A stretch of DNA of 64,000 nt from assembly GCA_045588575.1 (NCBI GenBank), contig JAZNEJ010000008.1, positions 1 through 64,000 of the forward strand. Reading direction: 5' to 3'. The translations under genes were made by a program, and so were the position numbers. Under the pieces are notes generated by a model that saw only the letters and a list, made by a program, of their open reading frames with translations, did not search any database and was not told where the DNA came from. This stretch comes from RGIG5299 sp045588575. Its GTDB lineage: Bacteria; Bacillota; Clostridia; Oscillospirales; RGIG5299. Numbering within the stretch: position 1 is the first letter of the stretch; the number at the start of each line of letters is the position of its first letter. Shown in pieces: positions 25,490 to 33,360 of this stretch.

Positions 25490-26044
25490 TTAAATAAAAG
25501 AGTTGCGTATTTCATCTATTCGATTTTCTATTAAGTAACAACTCATATCACGAATGCTGACACAGCCTCTTGTTTGAACAATGTGTTTTTCGTCATTAAA
25601 ACCGAATCCAAACATCTTATCATCTTTTGTTGGGTCTTTTTTCTGCTTGACTTCAGCCATAAATGCAGACATTTCCTTGTTTTTAAATGCAAGCATTACC
25701 GTATCCCAGCTTGTGCTTTTTGCTTTAGCCGTAGCAACGTCCTCAGGGCGTCTTGCGTAAATACCCACGAGTATATACCAGTTGGCGTTTTCGTGAATTG
25801 GAAAACGATTAAACCAAAGATAATACGGAAATTCCACAGCAGGTTTTTCGTTATAATATGTACGGGACATTTTTACTTGAATGGTATTTGTGGTGTTGCA
25901 TCCGTTCAGATAGCGATATAACAAAAGGTCGATACCTTTTTCTTGAGCAGAAGCCGGAATAAAAACAGAAGAATCTTTTATTTTCTTTGATAAGTAGTCT
26001 GCAACAACAAACTCGCCATACTGCATTGTAAAAATAGGTTCCAT
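25490..26044 (-). CDS. PD-(D/E)XK nuclease-fold-like protein
   Basis: A 184-aa soluble protein. The N-terminal half has the arrangement of a restriction-endonuclease fold: an early Glu in GEFVVADYLSKK, then KGIDLLLYR with Asp, then IQVKMS as the (E/Q)xK element. The order and spacing fit Holliday-resolvase and DUF4365-type domains. The second half is not recognised. An AAGGAGAGT lies before the ATG. It is in the accessory segment behind ssrA with another unknown gene upstream. A DNA-processing or defence role is inference; I found no partner methylase or helicase. Confidence 0.6.
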   Translation of the reverse strand: MEPIFTMQYGEFVVADYLSKKIKDSSVFIPASAQEKGIDLLLYRYLNGCNTTNTIQVKMSRTYYNEKPAVEFPYYLWFNRFPIHENANWYILVGIYARRPEDVATAKAKSTSWDTVMLAFKNKEMSAFMAEVKQKKDPTKDDKMFGFGFNDEKHIVQTRGCVSIRDMSCYLIENRIDEIRNSFI

Positions 26045-26099
26045 AGTTACTCTCCTTGTCCCTACACCTTGTGTAAGAGTTTTTTAACGATAATGGTAA

Positions 26100-27020
26100 T
26101 CAAATATTATTTATGTAGTTTTGTATAAAATCAATATGTTCATCAATGCATGCCTTGTCAAGCTTGTGGTTATATAGATAATTATCAAATCCACCGTTTT
26201 GATATATGACAAGCATATATTGAAATGCATCAAGAACTATATCATCCATACAGTTATATTTAGCCAAAAGATAACAAAGCCAAACCGAATCAAAAAAGTT
26301 GTAAATTTGATTTTTCCTTGTTAAAAAATCGCCTTCATAACCACAATCTCGATAATTAAAACCGCCTTCAAACTCTTCGGAAAGATAGTTTAGAATCATA
26401 TCGCTGGTTACTGTATGTGTAACATTTTTCATGATTCTGTCGACATCTTCAATGTACCACTCCACAAATCCGCTGTATGTACTTTCGGCTTTCGCTATAT
26501 ATCCTTTGTAATTTTTATTTTTAATAAATTCCAAGTACATATTATCTTCGCTAACCGATTTATCGTAGACATTTATAGTAATCTCGTCATAAGCTTTTCG
26601 GTTTACAAGCCAAGTCTTTTCAACAGGATATGGGGCGTTTTTTCTCTTGAAAAAGCCTGTGCGAATAACATTGCCTGCGCGTTCATTGCAACAAGTTAAT
26701 ACTTGGTCCCCAGGTTTAATTGTTAAATCGTTTGACATATAGATATGTTCTTTGGAACGATTTGTTTTTCCATATCTGAATATCACGTAAAAATATTCGT
26801 GCTCTTCATTCTTAAGCCATTTCATAGGGATGAACTGTAACAATTCGCTTTCATCAACAAAAATATAATTATCTTTGTTTTTGAATTTGTAACATATGCA
26901 ACTATACTTTATGTTGTCAGGCTCAATGATTTCACAAAGCACCATAATTTCTTTACTTTGATTATAAACGTCCCCATAAATAACATATATTTCTTCGTTT
27001 AAAAAGGCCGTATATTCCAT
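26100..27020 (-). CDS. Unknown protein with a possible DMP19/DUF4375-like C-terminus
   Basis: A 306-aa soluble protein rich in Asn, Tyr and Ile, with base composition lower in GC than its surroundings. I do not recognise the N-terminal 190 residues, which are beta-rich. The C-terminal part has YQNGGFDNYLYN near residue 280, similar to the NGGFxQYFxN motif of DMP19/DUF4375 proteins. That match is short and weak. A GAGGTTTGAAAG precedes the ATG. It may be co-transcribed with the nuclease-like gene 55 bases downstream, and both look foreign. Confidence 0.5.
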   Translation of the reverse strand: MEYTAFLNEEIYVIYGDVYNQSKEIMVLCEIIEPDNIKYSCICYKFKNKDNYIFVDESELLQFIPMKWLKNEEHEYFYVIFRYGKTNRSKEHIYMSNDLTIKPGDQVLTCCNERAGNVIRTGFFKRKNAPYPVEKTWLVNRKAYDEITINVYDKSVSEDNMYLEFIKNKNYKGYIAKAESTYSGFVEWYIEDVDRIMKNVTHTVTSDMILNYLSEEFEGGFNYRDCGYEGDFLTRKNQIYNFFDSVWLCYLLAKYNCMDDIVLDAFQYMLVIYQNGGFDNYLYNHKLDKACIDEHIDFIQNYINNI

Positions 27021-27141
27021 CTTTCAAACCTCTAATTTTTGTTAACTATATAATTATATCACAACAATTCACAGTTTTCTATATTTTTCGTTGCTTTTAA
27101 ACTTTAAAAATCAACTTTTTTACAAAAAATTCATATATACA

Positions 27142-27171
27142 TTGACAAAAAAATTAACGATAAGATATAAT
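27142..27171 (+). promoter_or_regulatory. Strong sigma-A promoter of the SDR relic
   Basis: Consensus TTGACA and TATAAT with an 18-base spacer, about 40 bases before the AUG at 27214. Confidence 0.65.
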
Positions 27172-27213
27172 AACTCGGTATAAATAAAAATTATATTTTT
27201 GGAGGATTACAGA

Positions 27214-27288
27214 ATGAGATTAGAAAACAAAGTTGCCGTTGTAACCGGCGCAATCGTTACCGCAGACAGTGGATTGACCTCTTTCTGA
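27214..27288 (+). pseudogene. 24-codon relic of a short-chain dehydrogenase gene (internal deletion)
   Basis: After GGAGG comes an ATG and 24 codons. The first 13 residues, MRLENKVAVVTGA, are a textbook SDR N-terminus leading into the cofactor-binding loop. The last residues, DSGLTSF, resemble the SDR C-terminal end, where VDGGLT plus a few residues is usual. Everything between, normally about 220 residues including the catalytic Tyr and Lys, is missing, and the frame is kept. The promoter (27142-27171) and terminator (27305-27336) are intact, so a short transcript is probably still made. Confidence 0.7.
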
Positions 27289-27304
27289 TTTATTTTAAAA
27301 ATGA

Positions 27305-27336
27305 AAACCCCACCCTTTTTTAAGGGTGGGTTTTTT
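27305..27336 (+). terminator. Terminator of the SDR relic
   Basis: A perfect nine base-pair stem CCCACCCTT / AAGGGTGGG, a four-base loop and six T. Confidence 0.85.
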
Positions 27337-27363
27337 ACGCAAAAGCATTATTTTTCTTTTTTG

Positions 27364-27642
27364 TTATTTTCTTTTTGATGCGGGAAATATTGGGGTGTAA
27401 TTGAGTTCTTTAATTACAACTTGCCCCATTAAAACGTCGCTGTATTGAAAAGTGTGCCGCCCAAACGGCTTGCCGTTTTTAAGCTCTTCAACTTGAAAAA
27501 TATTTCTGTATATGCCTATAATATTCGCCGTCAGGTCTTCTATGACAATTTTAGGGCGCGTTTTATTTACGCTTATGCATACTTTTGGATTTGTTTGATA
27601 AAGTTGTTCTATACTTCTTTTTATGCTTTCAATATCGCTCAT
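27364..27642 (-). CDS. Veg-like (DUF1021) protein
   Basis: A 92-aa protein resembling Bacillus Veg, which is linked to biofilm formation and is strongly transcribed from a vegetative promoter. The match is to the pattern of an N-terminal DIxxIKxxI helix, a basic strand (SVNKTRPKIV), then NIFQVEE and FQYSDVLMGQVVI, which parallels the FVV...YSYxDVLTxxVEL end of Veg. The ATG at 27642 is chosen because GAGGAGG is just upstream; an in-frame ATG at 27672 lacks an RBS. It has an unusually long leader, listed separately. Confidence 0.65.
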   Translation of the reverse strand: MSDIESIKRSIEQLYQTNPKVCISVNKTRPKIVIEDLTANIIGIYRNIFQVEELKNGKPFGRHTFQYSDVLMGQVVIKELNYTPIFPASKRK

Positions 27643-27823
27643 TTTATTTTCCTCCTCTCCCGATGCCGTCATTAAGACAGATTAACAGGACCGTAATACA
27701 GAGAGGAGTGAGCGAAACATAGAGTTTGAACGCATCTGACTGTCATAGATACGAACAGGCTACATCGCTCTCGTGGTAGAATTTCTACCTTTTAATTATA
27801 ACATTTTTTTGAAAAAAATTCAA
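27643..27823 (-). promoter_or_regulatory. Promoter and long structured leader of the veg-like gene
   Basis: On the minus strand TTGAAT (27818-27823) and TATAAT (27795-27800) are 17 bases apart, which puts the start near 27788, about 145 bases before the ATG. The leader opens with a hairpin GGTAG-AAATT-CTACC and is notably GC-richer than the flanking sequence. I cannot match it to a riboswitch class that I know. It could be a cis-regulator or an RNA-stabilising leader. Confidence 0.5.
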
Positions 27824-27839
27824 GCAAAAACAAATTTTA

Positions 27840-28709
27840 TTATCTTTTTGTGCCTATGAAAAACACTGCAAGAGTGCCGGGTCCCGAGTGCGAGCCGATG
27901 GTTGAGTTTATATAATTTATTATTATTTCTTTGGGATTATATTTTTGCTTTATCATATCGGCAAGATATTCGGCATCCTCCAAGCAGTCGCCGTGGCTTA
28001 TCATAACCGTTTGCTTTTCGATATCGGCGCCAAGCTCTCCTATTTTTGAGCAAATCTTTTCAATTGAGGCTTTTCTTCCTTTTGTGCGGCCCACGCTTAT
28101 AAGATGTCCCGCATTATCAACGTGAAGAATGGGTTTTATTTGCAAAACCGAGCCGACAATTGCCGTTGCAGCCGAAACTCTTCCGCCTCGGCGAAGAAAA
28201 TCGAGGTCTTCAACCGTAAACCAATGGCAGATTTTGAGCTTATAGGCCTCTGCCCAATCACGCACCGTTTCAATTGAAAAGCCCTCGTTTCGCATTCTTG
28301 CGCAGTTTAACACCAAAAGCCCTTCTCCCATTGACGCCGCAAGAGTATCTATGCAAAAAACCTTTCTTTCGGGGTATTTCTTTGCAAGCCTTTCAAGCGT
28401 TACCGAAACCGATGCATAGCTTCCGCTTAAGCCCGATGAAAAGGAAAGATATAAAATATCTTTTCCCTGCTTGAGAGATTCTTCAAAAAACTCCTCGTTT
28501 GCTTCTCCCGTTGCCATTGAAGTACCGAATGTGTGCTTTTTTTCGCGCATTAAAGAATAAAAGTTTTTGAGGGAGCTTATATCTCCGCCTTTTGCGAAAA
28601 ACTCTTTTCCGTTAATAAAATAAGGAAAAGGAATTATTTTTAAATTATACTCTTCTATTATTGAAGAAGGAAGGTCGGACGTTACGTCTGTGAAAATTTC
28701 GTAGTTCAT
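27840..28709 (-). CDS. DegV family fatty-acid-binding protein
   Basis: A 289-aa two-domain DegV protein. In Gram-positive bacteria this family (FakB) presents fatty acids to the kinase FakA for incorporation into phospholipid. Visible marks are the N-terminal FTDVTSDLP, the TSMATGEANEEFF lipid-pocket segment, LSSGLSGSYASV, and the C-terminal SHGDCLEDAEYL and GSHSGPGTLAVFF. All are in family order. No fakA is in this window. Transcription is divergent from DUF1836. Confidence 0.93.
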   Translation of the reverse strand: MNYEIFTDVTSDLPSSIIEEYNLKIIPFPYFINGKEFFAKGGDISSLKNFYSLMREKKHTFGTSMATGEANEEFFEESLKQGKDILYLSFSSGLSGSYASVSVTLERLAKKYPERKVFCIDTLAASMGEGLLVLNCARMRNEGFSIETVRDWAEAYKLKICHWFTVEDLDFLRRGGRVSAATAIVGSVLQIKPILHVDNAGHLISVGRTKGRKASIEKICSKIGELGADIEKQTVMISHGDCLEDAEYLADMIKQKYNPKEIIINYINSTIGSHSGPGTLAVFFIGTKR

Positions 28710-28727
28710 ATTTTACCTCGCTTTATG

Positions 28728-28770
28728 TAGTATTGAATACTATGTTACACCAAGTTTCAAAATATGTCAA
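28728..28770 (-). promoter_or_regulatory. degV promoter with overlapping palindromic operator
   Basis: On the minus strand TTGACA (28765-28770) and TAACAT (28742-28747) are 17 bases apart. A perfect 15-base palindrome TAGTATTGAATACTA (28728-28742) starts at the edge of the -10 and covers the expected start point. It is a likely repressor site; the regulator is not obvious. Confidence 0.6.
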
Positions 28771-28790
28771 GTGTTTTTTGAAAAAATATC

Positions 28791-28819
28791 TTGCATATTT
28801 TTGAATAATGTGTTAAAAT
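28791..28819 (+). promoter_or_regulatory. Promoter of the DUF1836-VanZ-lysA unit
   Basis: TTGCAT and TAAAAT with a 17-base spacer, 39 bases before the DUF1836 ATG. It is back to back with the degV promoter. Confidence 0.55.
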
Positions 28820-28858
28820 ATTTAAGATGTTTTTTGTTTTTTATTCGGAGGAAGAAAA

Positions 28859-29470
28859 ATGAAGGAAAAATCAAAAGAACTTTTATCGTGGAAAGAAAAG
28901 CTTAATGAAAAGGCTCTTCCCGCTTGGGAGGAAATTCCCGATATAGGTCTTTATATGGACCAAGTTATAACTTTAATGGAAAGTTATCTTTCCGCTTTTG
29001 AAGGAACGCATGACGAGGATAAGACAATAACTCCGTCTATGATAAACAACTACGTAAAAATGGAAATCGTTCCTCCGCCCCAAAAGAAGAAATATAACCG
29101 CGAGCAAATCACTCTTTTAATTTCGGTTTGTGTTTTAAAGCAAATTATAAGTATTTCGGAAATTAAAGCCATTCTCGATTTTAAATTAAAAAGAATGAGC
29201 GTTAAAGAGTGGTATATTTCTTTCAGAGATATGGTTAATCAGGCAAACGGCTATATATCCTCTATTATAAACGAGCTTTCGGCAGGTTCTTCTAAGTCTG
29301 TTAACGAAAACCGTTTAACCGACATTGCCGTTTTGTTTGCAATTTTTGCAAATATGGGTAAAATGACAGCAAAAAAAATAATCGGGTTTGAGCATTCCGC
29401 GAAAGAATCCGACCAAAAGGCCGATAAAAAGCAAGAAAAAAGCGATAAAAAGAAAAAGGAAAAGAATTGA
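28859..29470 (+). CDS. DUF1836 domain protein (winged-helix-like)
   Basis: A 203-aa protein of the DUF1836 family, whose domain resembles a MerR-type helix-turn-helix. The recognisable core is LYMDQVITLME, then TPSMINNYVKMEIVPPP, then YNREQITLLISVCVLKQI. The C-terminal 30 residues are a Lys-rich low-complexity tail. It may be a transcription regulator of the divergent degV, which is a common neighbour, but this is inference. Its stop overlaps the ATG of the VanZ gene. Confidence 0.82.
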   Translation: MKEKSKELLSWKEKLNEKALPAWEEIPDIGLYMDQVITLMESYLSAFEGTHDEDKTITPSMINNYVKMEIVPPPQKKKYNREQITLLISVCVLKQIISISEIKAILDFKLKRMSVKEWYISFRDMVNQANGYISSIINELSAGSSKSVNENRLTDIAVLFAIFANMGKMTAKKIIGFEHSAKESDQKADKKQEKSDKKKKEKN

Positions 29471-29997
29471 TGAAAACGAAAAAGCAAGCTTTTAAGGCTA
29501 CCGTTTTCACTGCTTTAACGGTTATAACGGCAGCGTTGATTTTTTTCTTTTCGGCGCAGGTCGGCGAGGAATCGGCATCTTTCAGCAATGGAATAACAAG
29601 GCAAATTTTTAATTTATTTCCATGGGTTTCAGAGCTTCCGCCCGAAGTTTACGAGGCAAGGTTTTACGAATGGCATACCTTCGTGAGAATGATGGGACAT
29701 TGCTTTGAATTTTTCACCCTTTCGGTTTTTGCATCGCTTATGTGGAAATTTTGGGATATAGGCTGGCCGAGCCTTATTGGTTTTATAACGTCGGCGCTTT
29801 ATGCAATAAGCGATGAAATTCATCAGGCCTTCGTGCCCGGAAGAGCTGCCGAAATAACCGACGTTTTGGTCGACTGTTTGGGTGCATTTGCAGGCGCTTT
29901 TATCATCTATTTAATAATAAATGCAAAAAGAAGCCGAGAAAGAAAAAAGAACAATAATTACGTTAAACAAATTTTACAAAATAAAGAATCAGAATAA
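29470..29997 (+). CDS. VanZ family membrane protein
   Basis: A 175-aa integral membrane protein. It has four hydrophobic segments (about residues 10-28, 70-90, 95-115, 125-150) with the VanZ pattern MMGHCFEFFTLSVFASL and the acidic SDEIHQAFVPGRAAEITDVLVD. VanZ-type proteins give low-level teicoplanin resistance in some strains; most chromosomal copies have unknown roles at the envelope. I prefer the ATG at 29470, which overlaps the previous stop; a TTG sits one codon upstream. Confidence 0.87.
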   Translation: MKTKKQAFKATVFTALTVITAALIFFFSAQVGEESASFSNGITRQIFNLFPWVSELPPEVYEARFYEWHTFVRMMGHCFEFFTLSVFASLMWKFWDIGWPSLIGFITSALYAISDEIHQAFVPGRAAEITDVLVDCLGAFAGAFIIYLIINAKRSRERKKNNNYVKQILQNKESE

Positions 29998-30012
29998 AAA
30001 AGAGGAAAGACA

Positions 30013-31269
30013 ATGAAAAAAACACCGTTTATCACTTTGGCACAGGTTGAAGAAATTGTAAAAACACATCCCACTCCTTTTCATATTTACGATGAAAAAG
30101 GAATAAGAGAAAACGCAAAAAAATTAAAGGAAGCATTTGCTTGGAACAAGGGCTTTAAGGAGTATTTTGCGGTTAAAGCAACTCCTAACCCTTATCTTAT
30201 GAAGCTTTTAAAGGAATACGGCATAGGCGCCGACTGTTCCTCATATACCGAGCTTCTTTTGGCTGAAAAGGTCGGTCTTATCGGAAAAGACATTATGTTT
30301 TCTTCAAACGTAACTCCCGAAAAGGACTTCAAAAAGGCCGCAGAGCTTGACGCAATAATTAACTTCGACGATTTAACTCACATAGATTACTACGCCAAAA
30401 TTGCCGATTTTAAAGAAACCATGTGCTGCCGTTTTAATCCCGGCGGTGATTTTGCAATCCACAATACCATAATGGACAGCCCCAAGGATGCAAAATACGG
30501 TATGACCAAGGCTCAGCTTAAAGAGGCTTTCTTAAAGCTCAAAGCATACGGCGTTAAAAACGTGGGTATTCACGCCTTCCTCGCAAGTAACACCGTTACA
30601 AACGAATATTATCCCACTCTTGCAAAAATTCTTTTTGAAACTGCGGTTGAATTATATAAAGAAACCGGCGTAAACATTCCTTTCATAAACCTTTCGGGCG
30701 GCGTTGGCATTCCCTACACTCCCGATAAGGAGCCTAACGACATTATGGCAATAGGCGAAGGCGTAAGAAAAGCTTACGAGGAGGTTTTCACTCCCGCAGG
30801 ATTAACCGACGTTGCAATTTTCACCGAGCTCGGAAGATTTATGATGGCTCCCTACGGTCATCTCATAACCAAGGTAACTCATCAGAAACACATATATAAA
30901 GAATATATAGGCGTTGACGCCTGCGCCGCAAATCTTATGCGTCCCGCAATTTACGGAGCATATCATCACATAACCGTTTTAGGCAAGGAAGATGCTCCCA
31001 AAACCAGAGTTTACGACGTAACGGGCGGTCTTTGCGAAAACAACGATAAGTTTGCAATCGACAGAGAGCTTCCCGAAATTGAAATCGGCGATTACATTTG
31101 CATTCACGATACCGGCGCTCACGGCTTCTCAATGGGCTATAACTATAACGGCAAGCTCCGTTCTGCCGAGCTTCTTTTAAAAGAGGACGGCACCGTTAAG
31201 CTTATCCGCCGCGCCGAAACTCCCGAGGACTATTTCGCAACCTTGGATTTCGAAGGCTTGAAAGATTAA
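30013..31269 (+). CDS. lysA: Diaminopimelate decarboxylase
   Basis: A PLP enzyme (fold type III, group IV decarboxylase) that makes lysine from meso-diaminopimelate. The PLP lysine is in YFAVKATPNPYLMKLL (near residue 54). The glycine-rich phosphate loop NLSGGVGIPY and the C-terminal VTGGLCENNDKFA region, with the catalytic Cys of the ornithine/DAP decarboxylase family, are present. The length of 418 aa is normal. AGAGGAAAG precedes the ATG. No lysine riboswitch is visible upstream. A closely related decarboxylase specificity cannot be excluded. Confidence 0.85.
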   Translation: MKKTPFITLAQVEEIVKTHPTPFHIYDEKGIRENAKKLKEAFAWNKGFKEYFAVKATPNPYLMKLLKEYGIGADCSSYTELLLAEKVGLIGKDIMFSSNVTPEKDFKKAAELDAIINFDDLTHIDYYAKIADFKETMCCRFNPGGDFAIHNTIMDSPKDAKYGMTKAQLKEAFLKLKAYGVKNVGIHAFLASNTVTNEYYPTLAKILFETAVELYKETGVNIPFINLSGGVGIPYTPDKEPNDIMAIGEGVRKAYEEVFTPAGLTDVAIFTELGRFMMAPYGHLITKVTHQKHIYKEYIGVDACAANLMRPAIYGAYHHITVLGKEDAPKTRVYDVTGGLCENNDKFAIDRELPEIEIGDYICIHDTGAHGFSMGYNYNGKLRSAELLLKEDGTVKLIRRAETPEDYFATLDFEGLKD

Positions 31270-31280
31270 TTAAACAGAAT

Positions 31281-31315
31281 AAAACCCGCTCACTACGAGC
31301 GGGTTTTATTATTTT
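31281..31315 (+). terminator. Terminator after lysA
   Basis: An eleven base-pair stem AAAACCCGCTC / GAGCGGGTTTT with a five-base loop and a TTATTTTT tail. Confidence 0.87.
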
Positions 31316-31317
31316 TG

Positions 31318-31346
31318 TTGCAAATTTGCAAACTTTGTCGTATAAT
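31318..31346 (+). promoter_or_regulatory. Sigma-A promoter of the anchored protein gene
   Basis: TTGCAA and TATAAT spaced by 17 bases, 25 bases before the ATG at 31372. Confidence 0.6.
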
Positions 31347-31371
31347 AAAATTATAAAAAGGAGGCAGAAAA

Positions 31372-32163
31372 ATGAAAAGACATATTTGTTTTTTATTGGC
31401 AATATTCCTTGTTTTAGCGGCTTTTTCTCCCATCTCGGCATCGGCGGCAAGCTATGCGGTAAGCGAAACCGACTTTTCAATTACAATAGATGAAAACTTT
31501 TGGTACGTGTTTACGAGAGATAACCTTGAAAACAATCCCGAATTGGACGATTACGGTGTCTCATACGAAGATATGTATAGCTATTTAAACGATGACAATA
31601 TATATTTATACGGTTCATTGGTTTATGAAGACGGAGAATGCTTCGAGTTACTTGCCATAAAAGAAAAAACCGACAGCGAAATGGTAAACCTCTCCAATTA
31701 CAGCGACGCTATGGTTCATATTTTTGCAAAAAGCGCAGCAAACGGCTTGGGAGCAGAAGATTATTTAATAGTTAAAAATAATTACACCTTTGTTAAAGTT
31801 GAATACACAAGCTCGAATTTTTACATAGTTCAATTCATTACCCTTGTAAATAAAGATTACTATACCTTTGCTTTTCGTTCGAAATCCCCCTTTACCGCAA
31901 ATGAATACGCCGAAATGAAGCTTATAGTCGACAGCATAGTTTTCGACGTCGACACCTCGCTTGAAGAAGGAATTCAAACGTCTTTCTGGGAAATTATAAC
32001 CGATAGCTTTACCGAAGGCCTTATTATTGATGTTATAGTCGGAGCGGTTGCCGGCGGTATTGCAGGTCTTGTTATTGCAATAGTTTTAAAGAAAAAAAAG
32101 AAGAAAAAAGCAATGAGTAAAGAAACGGTTGAAGCACCGCCCGTTGAAAACGAAAAGGAATAA
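31372..32163 (+). CDS. Exported, membrane-anchored protein of unknown function
   Basis: A 263-aa protein. Residues 1-25 are a signal peptide ending in SASA. A globular extracellular part of about 175 residues follows, acidic and Tyr-rich; it looks like the small alpha/beta lipoprotein-like domains found in Clostridia (pattern VKVEYTSSNFYIVQFITLVNKD). A single membrane helix (about 216-237, VIVGAVAGGIAGLVIAIVL) and a poly-Lys cytoplasmic tail end the protein. The architecture is the same as the transglutaminase-like protein at 15.7 kb, without the catalytic domain. AAAGGAGG precedes the ATG. Confidence 0.72.
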   Translation: MKRHICFLLAIFLVLAAFSPISASAASYAVSETDFSITIDENFWYVFTRDNLENNPELDDYGVSYEDMYSYLNDDNIYLYGSLVYEDGECFELLAIKEKTDSEMVNLSNYSDAMVHIFAKSAANGLGAEDYLIVKNNYTFVKVEYTSSNFYIVQFITLVNKDYYTFAFRSKSPFTANEYAEMKLIVDSIVFDVDTSLEEGIQTSFWEIITDSFTEGLIIDVIVGAVAGGIAGLVIAIVLKKKKKKKAMSKETVEAPPVENEKE

Positions 32164-32181
32164 TTTAAAATAAACGAGCAA

Positions 32182-32217
32182 AAAAATCTCGGCATAAAGC
32201 CGAGATTTTTTATTTTT
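32182..32217 (+). terminator. Terminator between the anchored protein and the phage-like cluster
   Basis: A twelve base-pair stem AAAAATCTCGGC / GCCGAGATTTTT with a five-base loop and T-rich flanks on both sides. It also serves the convergent holin gene. Confidence 0.85.
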
Positions 32218-32593
32218 TAAGTTGTTTTAGAGTTTCTATAAGCTTTTCCGGAAGCGGTATTCCCATTTTTGCCGCATTTTCCAAAATTGAAAGACCTTCG
32301 TTTGCTATCATAAAATAACAAAACATTGTTCTTAACATGTCTTCGGTGTTTAAAAGTCTGTCGAGAAGCACGGCAACTATAACACAGCTTATTATTGCAA
32401 GCTTTCTTAAAATTCCTTTAAGACCAACGCTTGAAGATAAGCTTTTGTTTATAATCGCCCCGAAAACTCCGGTTATATAGTCAAGAATTATAAAAACGAA
32501 AAGGGTTATAGCTGCGGCGTCAACTCCGCCGAAAAGATAAGTAAAAATGCCGCCCGAGGTGGCAATCGCACATTTTAAAGCTATTGCCTTCAT
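32210..32593 (-). CDS. Phage holin family protein (holin_4-1 / TcdE-like)
   Basis: A 127-aa membrane protein of the phage holin 4 family, which also includes Clostridium TcdE and UtxA. It has three hydrophobic segments (about residues 8-24, 28-48, 68-84) with the family pattern LFVFIILDYITGVFGAII and SSVGLKGILRKLAII. Holins form pores that release endolysin or proteins across the membrane. No endolysin gene follows, which is unusual. Its start overlaps the preceding coiled-coil gene by four bases. Confidence 0.87.
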   Translation of the reverse strand: MKAIALKCAIATSGGIFTYLFGGVDAAAITLFVFIILDYITGVFGAIINKSLSSSVGLKGILRKLAIISCVIVAVLLDRLLNTEDMLRTMFCYFMIANEGLSILENAAKMGIPLPEKLIETLKQLKK

Positions 32594-33360
32594 TTTATTT
32601 CCTCGTCTGTTAAGTAAAGCATATTCTTTACCTTTTCAATATCGGCATCGCTGAATTTGCCCGAATCGCGCATCAGCATAAATTCTCTTATTACGAGCGA
32701 GCGGTATGCCGTGCCTTTATAGGTTGCGTTTTTTATAATATTATTGCAAAGCGACTTTATTTCGGAATCACTGAGTCCTCGATTTTCTTCGCTTTCCTTT
32801 GCCGCCTCGGCGCGAATTTCAACCGATAATTGTTGGAGCTTGCTTTTGGTGTCGTCTATAAGCTTGGCTTCCGCCAAAGCCGCCGCCTCGTCGGCATATT
32901 TCTTTTGAAGAGCCGCTTCCTTTTCCTTTTGAGCCTGCTTTTGCTCCAAAGCGTAAACGGTTTCTTTAAGCTCGCGTTCTTCTCTTCCCTGTTGGCTTTT
33001 TGCCATTTCAAGATAATCGAGAGAATCTCCTTCAAGCTCATTGCCGCGAATTCCCATATAAATACCTTTAAGCTCGTTTTTCTTGGCGTTAACTCGGGCA
33101 TCTGCCTCTATATCGTTTTTATTTTGCTGTGTTTTTTTGGTTTCGGCCAGCTTTTCGTTTTTTATCTTTTCTTTAGCCGCAGCCTTGGAATCTTCAATTT
33201 TTTTCTTTTTAAGCGTCGTTTCGCTTTTAAGTTTTTTAAGCGCCGTTGAAAGAGCATCGGAATACTCCGTTATTTTCTTTTCCTTTTCTTCCCTCTTGCC
33301 CTTTGAAAGCGTTGCGTTAAGCTTTCGAAGCTCTCTTATGTAGATATCCAAATCAGCCAT
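32590..33360 (-). CDS. Coiled-coil protein of the phage-like cluster
   Basis: A 256-aa, Lys/Glu/Ala-rich protein that is almost wholly coiled coil from residue 5 to about 190. It is followed by a small helical C-terminal domain (SDSEIKSLCNNIIKNATYKG). I do not recognise a family. The position after the collar gene and before the holin suggests a virion-internal, ejection or fibre-shaft protein, which is inference. The start overlaps the collar gene. Confidence 0.65.
   Translation of the reverse strand: MADLDIYIRELRKLNATLSKGKREEKEKKITEYSDALSTALKKLKSETTLKKKKIEDSKAAAKEKIKNEKLAETKKTQQNKNDIEADARVNAKKNELKGIYMGIRGNELEGDSLDYLEMAKSQQGREERELKETVYALEQKQAQKEKEAALQKKYADEAAALAEAKLIDDTKSKLQQLSVEIRAEAAKESEENRGLSDSEIKSLCNNIIKNATYKGTAYRSLVIREFMLMRDSGKFSDADIEKVKNMLYLTDEEIK

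Noticed and set aside
25363..27700. Duplicated ssrA 3' end as an attachment site for the accessory region
   Set aside because: I looked for a second copy of the ssrA terminal bases (TTCGACTCCCCTCGCC) downstream and found none, so a classical site-specific island boundary is not supported.
29920..30012. Lysine riboswitch before lysA
   Set aside because: The gap between VanZ and lysA is only 15 bases and shows no L-box features; lysA is transcribed with its upstream genes.
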